Shown: positions 37,388-39,918 of the stretch, piece after piece | Layout of the letters: the number at the start of each line of letters is the position of its first letter | Position numbering within the stretch: position 1 is the first letter of the stretch | DNA from: Planctomycetota bacterium | Lineage (GTDB): Bacteria; Planctomycetota; Planctomycetia; Planctomycetales; Planctomycetaceae | DNA length: 39,918 bases | Assembly: GCA_018242525.1 (NCBI GenBank) | Contig: JAFEBS010000042.1 | Coordinates: forward strand, 79,865 to 119,782 | Direction: 5' to 3' | Made by a program: the position numbers and the translations under genes | Notes under the pieces: model-generated | The model's input: only the letters and a program-made list of their open reading frames with translations | Databases searched by the model: none | Told to the model about the DNA's origin: nothing

Positions 37388-39814
37388 TCATTTCACATAC
37401 AGGAATTCACTGGCGGCGAACGACACCTGACACAGCGCCGCCCAGGCCGTGCGTTGCCGCGTGTCCGAATCACCGCCACTGACGGTTCGAGCAGACTCGT
37501 TCAAAAATGTCAGATCGGCCCGACGCTCGTCGTCCGTCGGTTCCCGACCGTATAGCAGGATGTACAGTCGCCGCAGCCGCTGGTCGTCCTGCGGATCCGC
37601 CGCGAGCAACCGGTCGGCGCACTGCGTGGCACAGTTCATCACAAAATCGCTGTTGAGCAGCATCAGGGCCTGAGAAGCGACAACCGTCGTGGCCCGGTGA
37701 CTGGAGGAAACGGCCGGGTCGGGAAAGTCGAACAACTGAAACTGCTCGAACACATTGTTTCGCACGATTGGCAGGTACAAGGCTCGACGACGACTTTCGT
37801 ACGTCGTCAAGTCCTTCGAAGTGTGATCGAAGAAATAGTCCCGGTTCTTCAACTTCAGCAAGGATCCACCGATCGTTGGGTCCAATTGGCCGCTGACCGC
37901 CAGCAGCGCATCGCGAACCGCTTCGGCTTCCAGACGCCGCACGTCGGTCCGGCTGAATAGCCGATTTTCGGGATCGCGAGTCACCATTTCGGCCACTGGT
38001 CGACACGATTGCTGATACGTGCTGGAATTCATGATCAACCGGTGCAGCGATTTGATCGACCAACCGTCTGCGATGAAACGTTGCGCCAGCCAGTCCAGCA
38101 GCAGCGGATGCGAGGGGGCTTCTCCCAGGACACCGAAATTGTCGGTCGTTCGGACCAAGCCCTGGCCGAAGTGCCAACTCCAGACACGGTTGACCAGCAC
38201 GCGTGCCGTCAGGGGATGCTGCGGATCCACCAGCCATTCGGCCAGTTGACGTCGACCACTTTCCTTATCGGTGAATGCCGGCCCCGTCACCCCGCGGATC
38301 GTCGGAGGCACATGCCGCACGACGACATCCCCGAGTTTCAACGGATTCCCACGCACATGGATCGCGAGATTCGTGACATGATCCTCGGTCACTCCCATTG
38401 CCGAAGGCAACTCCGGGGCGCCTTTCTTCAGCGCGGCCAGTTCGTCGCGCAGTCTCTTCAACGCAGCCTTGGTTTCATCCGGATAGATCGTTTCCAGCTT
38501 TTCGGGAGGCTGGACATCGGCAGTCAGACCCTCGCGGGCCTGTTTGTCGGCCGCGGCGACGAATTGATCGATCGCCGCCTGTTGGGCCACAACTTTCGCA
38601 TCGTGCTCCTGCTGCAGGGTGACGGATTCGGCGGACGGCAGCAGGTTTTCGTGCCATTCAGCCAGCTTGGTGTATTTTCGCATGGACCGGGTACTTTTGA
38701 AGATTCCGGCCAGCCCGTAGTAATTGGCGGTGTCGATCGGATCGAACTTGTGATCGTGGCAACGGGCACACCCCAGTGTCAGTCCCAGGAACGCGCGACC
38801 GGTCGTGTCGAGTTGCTCATCGACGATGTCCATCCGCATCTTCGCTTCGTCGGTCTCGGCCAGAACCTTGGGGCCGATTCCCAGGAAGCCGGTCGCAATC
38901 AGTTGCTCATGTCGCTGCGCCTCGTTGTCAAACGGCAGCAGGTCACCCGCCAGCTGCTCCCTCACGAACTGGTCGAACGGCTTGTCGCGATTGAACGCCG
39001 CCACGACATAATCACGATAGCGCCACGCATTCCCGTGCGCGACGTTTTCATCGAGGCCATTGGAGTCGGCATAGCGCGCGACATCCAGCCAATGCCGCCC
39101 CCAGCGTTCACCATAGCGTGGTGAATCGAGCAATCGGTCAACAACCTGGGCAAACGCCCCGGCACTCTCATCGGCCAGAAAGGCATCAATCTCTTCGGAC
39201 GTGGGCGGCAACCCGGTCAAATCAAACGTCGCACGGCGAATCAAAGTCCGCTTGTCAGCCGCTGGTGCCGGAGTCACCTGCGCCGCTTCCATTCGCGCGA
39301 GGATGAAGTTGTCGACTGCGGATTGGGGCCACGTCGAATCTTTCACCGCCGGGATGTCGGGGAGTTTCACCGGCTGGAACGACCAATGTGCAGGATCACG
39401 ATATTTCGTCCTGGACGTGACAGTGGTCGAAAACGGCACTCCCATTTCCACCCAGCGGACAAGGTCGGCAATCTGCCGGTCGGAAAGTTTGGAGTCCTTG
39501 GGCATCTTCAAGCCGTCGACTTCATGGCGTACGACTTGAATCAGCAGACTTTCCCGCGGTTTCCCGGGAACCACGGCGGGTCCGGAGTCCCCACCTTTCA
39601 GGATCGCAGCGCGAGAGTCCAGCCGCAGTCCACCCCACTCTTTCTTTTCGCCATGGCATTTGAAACAGTGGTCTACCAGGAGCGGACGAATGCTGGTTTC
39701 GAAGAATCGACTCTGTTCGGCATTTGGTGACCCAGCCGCGCCCGGTTCTTCGGCCGTCAGCAGCGCACACATCAGCAGCCCGAGCATCGTCACCCTTCCC
39801 TTCGCGAGAATCAC
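37388..39814 (-). CDS. PSD1 and planctomycete cytochrome c domain protein (DUF1549/DUF1553)
   Basis: 808 residues. A signal peptide (MLGLLMCALLTAEEPGAAG) precedes a planctomycete cytochrome-c domain with one haem site, CFKCHG, and the LKMPKDSKLSDRQIADLVRWVEMGVPF end. DUF1549 (PSCyt2) follows with TLIRRATFDLTGLPPT and SPRYGERWGRHWLDVARYADSNG. DUF1553 (PSD1) fills the second half with QLAEWLVDPQHPLTARVLVNRVWSWHFG and RLEAEAVRDALLAVSGQLD. A short helical linker (residues ~410-470) separates the two. It is the upstream member of the operon with DUF1501. ATG 39814 is the outermost start; ATG 39787 (MLGLL) is possible. Positions 39815-39918 would hold its promoter. Confidence 0.94.
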   Translation of the reverse strand: MILAKGRVTMLGLLMCALLTAEEPGAAGSPNAEQSRFFETSIRPLLVDHCFKCHGEKKEWGGLRLDSRAAILKGGDSGPAVVPGKPRESLLIQVVRHEVDGLKMPKDSKLSDRQIADLVRWVEMGVPFSTTVTSRTKYRDPAHWSFQPVKLPDIPAVKDSTWPQSAVDNFILARMEAAQVTPAPAADKRTLIRRATFDLTGLPPTSEEIDAFLADESAGAFAQVVDRLLDSPRYGERWGRHWLDVARYADSNGLDENVAHGNAWRYRDYVVAAFNRDKPFDQFVREQLAGDLLPFDNEAQRHEQLIATGFLGIGPKVLAETDEAKMRMDIVDEQLDTTGRAFLGLTLGCARCHDHKFDPIDTANYYGLAGIFKSTRSMRKYTKLAEWHENLLPSAESVTLQQEHDAKVVAQQAAIDQFVAAADKQAREGLTADVQPPEKLETIYPDETKAALKRLRDELAALKKGAPELPSAMGVTEDHVTNLAIHVRGNPLKLGDVVVRHVPPTIRGVTGPAFTDKESGRRQLAEWLVDPQHPLTARVLVNRVWSWHFGQGLVRTTDNFGVLGEAPSHPLLLDWLAQRFIADGWSIKSLHRLIMNSSTYQQSCRPVAEMVTRDPENRLFSRTDVRRLEAEAVRDALLAVSGQLDPTIGGSLLKLKNRDYFFDHTSKDLTTYESRRRALYLPIVRNNVFEQFQLFDFPDPAVSSSHRATTVVASQALMLLNSDFVMNCATQCADRLLAADPQDDQRLRRLYILLYGREPTDDERRADLTFLNESARTVSGGDSDTRQRTAWAALCQVSFAASEFLYVK

Positions 39815-39918
39815 TCGACGTCGTCAATCTCCGATCCTCGTCCAACAGATTACATTGTAGTCGCGATTTCAGCCACCCGCCCATATTGGATGAACAGGGC
39901 CGTTTAGAAAACCCACTT

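Noticed and set aside
38009..39124. 371-codon open frame antisense to the PSD1 gene
   Set aside because: Shadow of a conserved DUF1549/DUF1553 protein; no start signal or domain.

Overview
The window looks like a chromosomal segment from a member of the phylum Planctomycetota, probably order Planctomycetales. The marker is the DUF1501 / PSD1 (DUF1549-DUF1553 with planctomycete cytochrome c) pair at 35.95-39.81 kb. It is supported by a DUF1559 pilin-like remnant, Tat-exported sugar-isomerase and enolase-superfamily genes, many secreted proteins and high GC. The genus cannot be fixed from the sequence.

Layout. 0-4 kb: DNA polymerase X (polX), a fragment of a tyrosine recombinase, tRNA-Leu(UAA) and biotin synthase (bioB). 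4.2-10.7 kb: a 1,649-residue secreted, membrane-anchored protein made of three 546-residue modules with about 46 EF-hand loops, then a secreted helical-repeat protein. 11.1-15.1 kb: a Pls/PosA-type single-module NRPS related to epsilon-poly-lysine synthetases. 15.2-22.6 kb: mostly carbohydrate and small-molecule catabolism (an isochorismatase-fold hydrolase with a mandelate-racemase-group enzyme, a PQQ-type propeller protein, a Rieske ferredoxin, a ceramidase-like protein and a muconate-lactonizing-group enzyme). 23.1-27.6 kb: carB and an exported esterase, convergent over a pair of hairpins.

27.6-34.5 kb is an accessory, decaying region. It holds a 186-bp MITE-like element, a 5' piece of a class I glutamine amidotransferase-like gene, a 148-bp tandem/inverted repeat array, a headless DUF1559 gene, a small lipoprotein, several hairpins and a gene for a TOTE-type primase-helicase-nuclease protein. 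That last gene carries an in-frame palindromic repeat of about 138 bp. A second copy of the repeat lies directly in front of polX, 30 kb away, in the opposite orientation. 34.5-39.8 kb returns to a normal planctomycete gene set: a sugar-phosphate isomerase/epimerase, a small membrane protein and the DUF1501/PSD1 operon.

The strongest unusual signals are listed here. (1) A dispersed palindromic element inserted in frame in a protein-coding gene, like the palindromic elements of Rickettsia. (2) A 186-bp mobile repeat with terminal inverted repeats and 7-8 bp target duplications, one copy of which interrupts another palindrome that can be rebuilt exactly. (3) The EF-hand protein with three modules in exact 1,638-bp register. 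(4) The planctomycete Pls-type synthetase. All functional calls come from reading motifs by eye; no database search was run.
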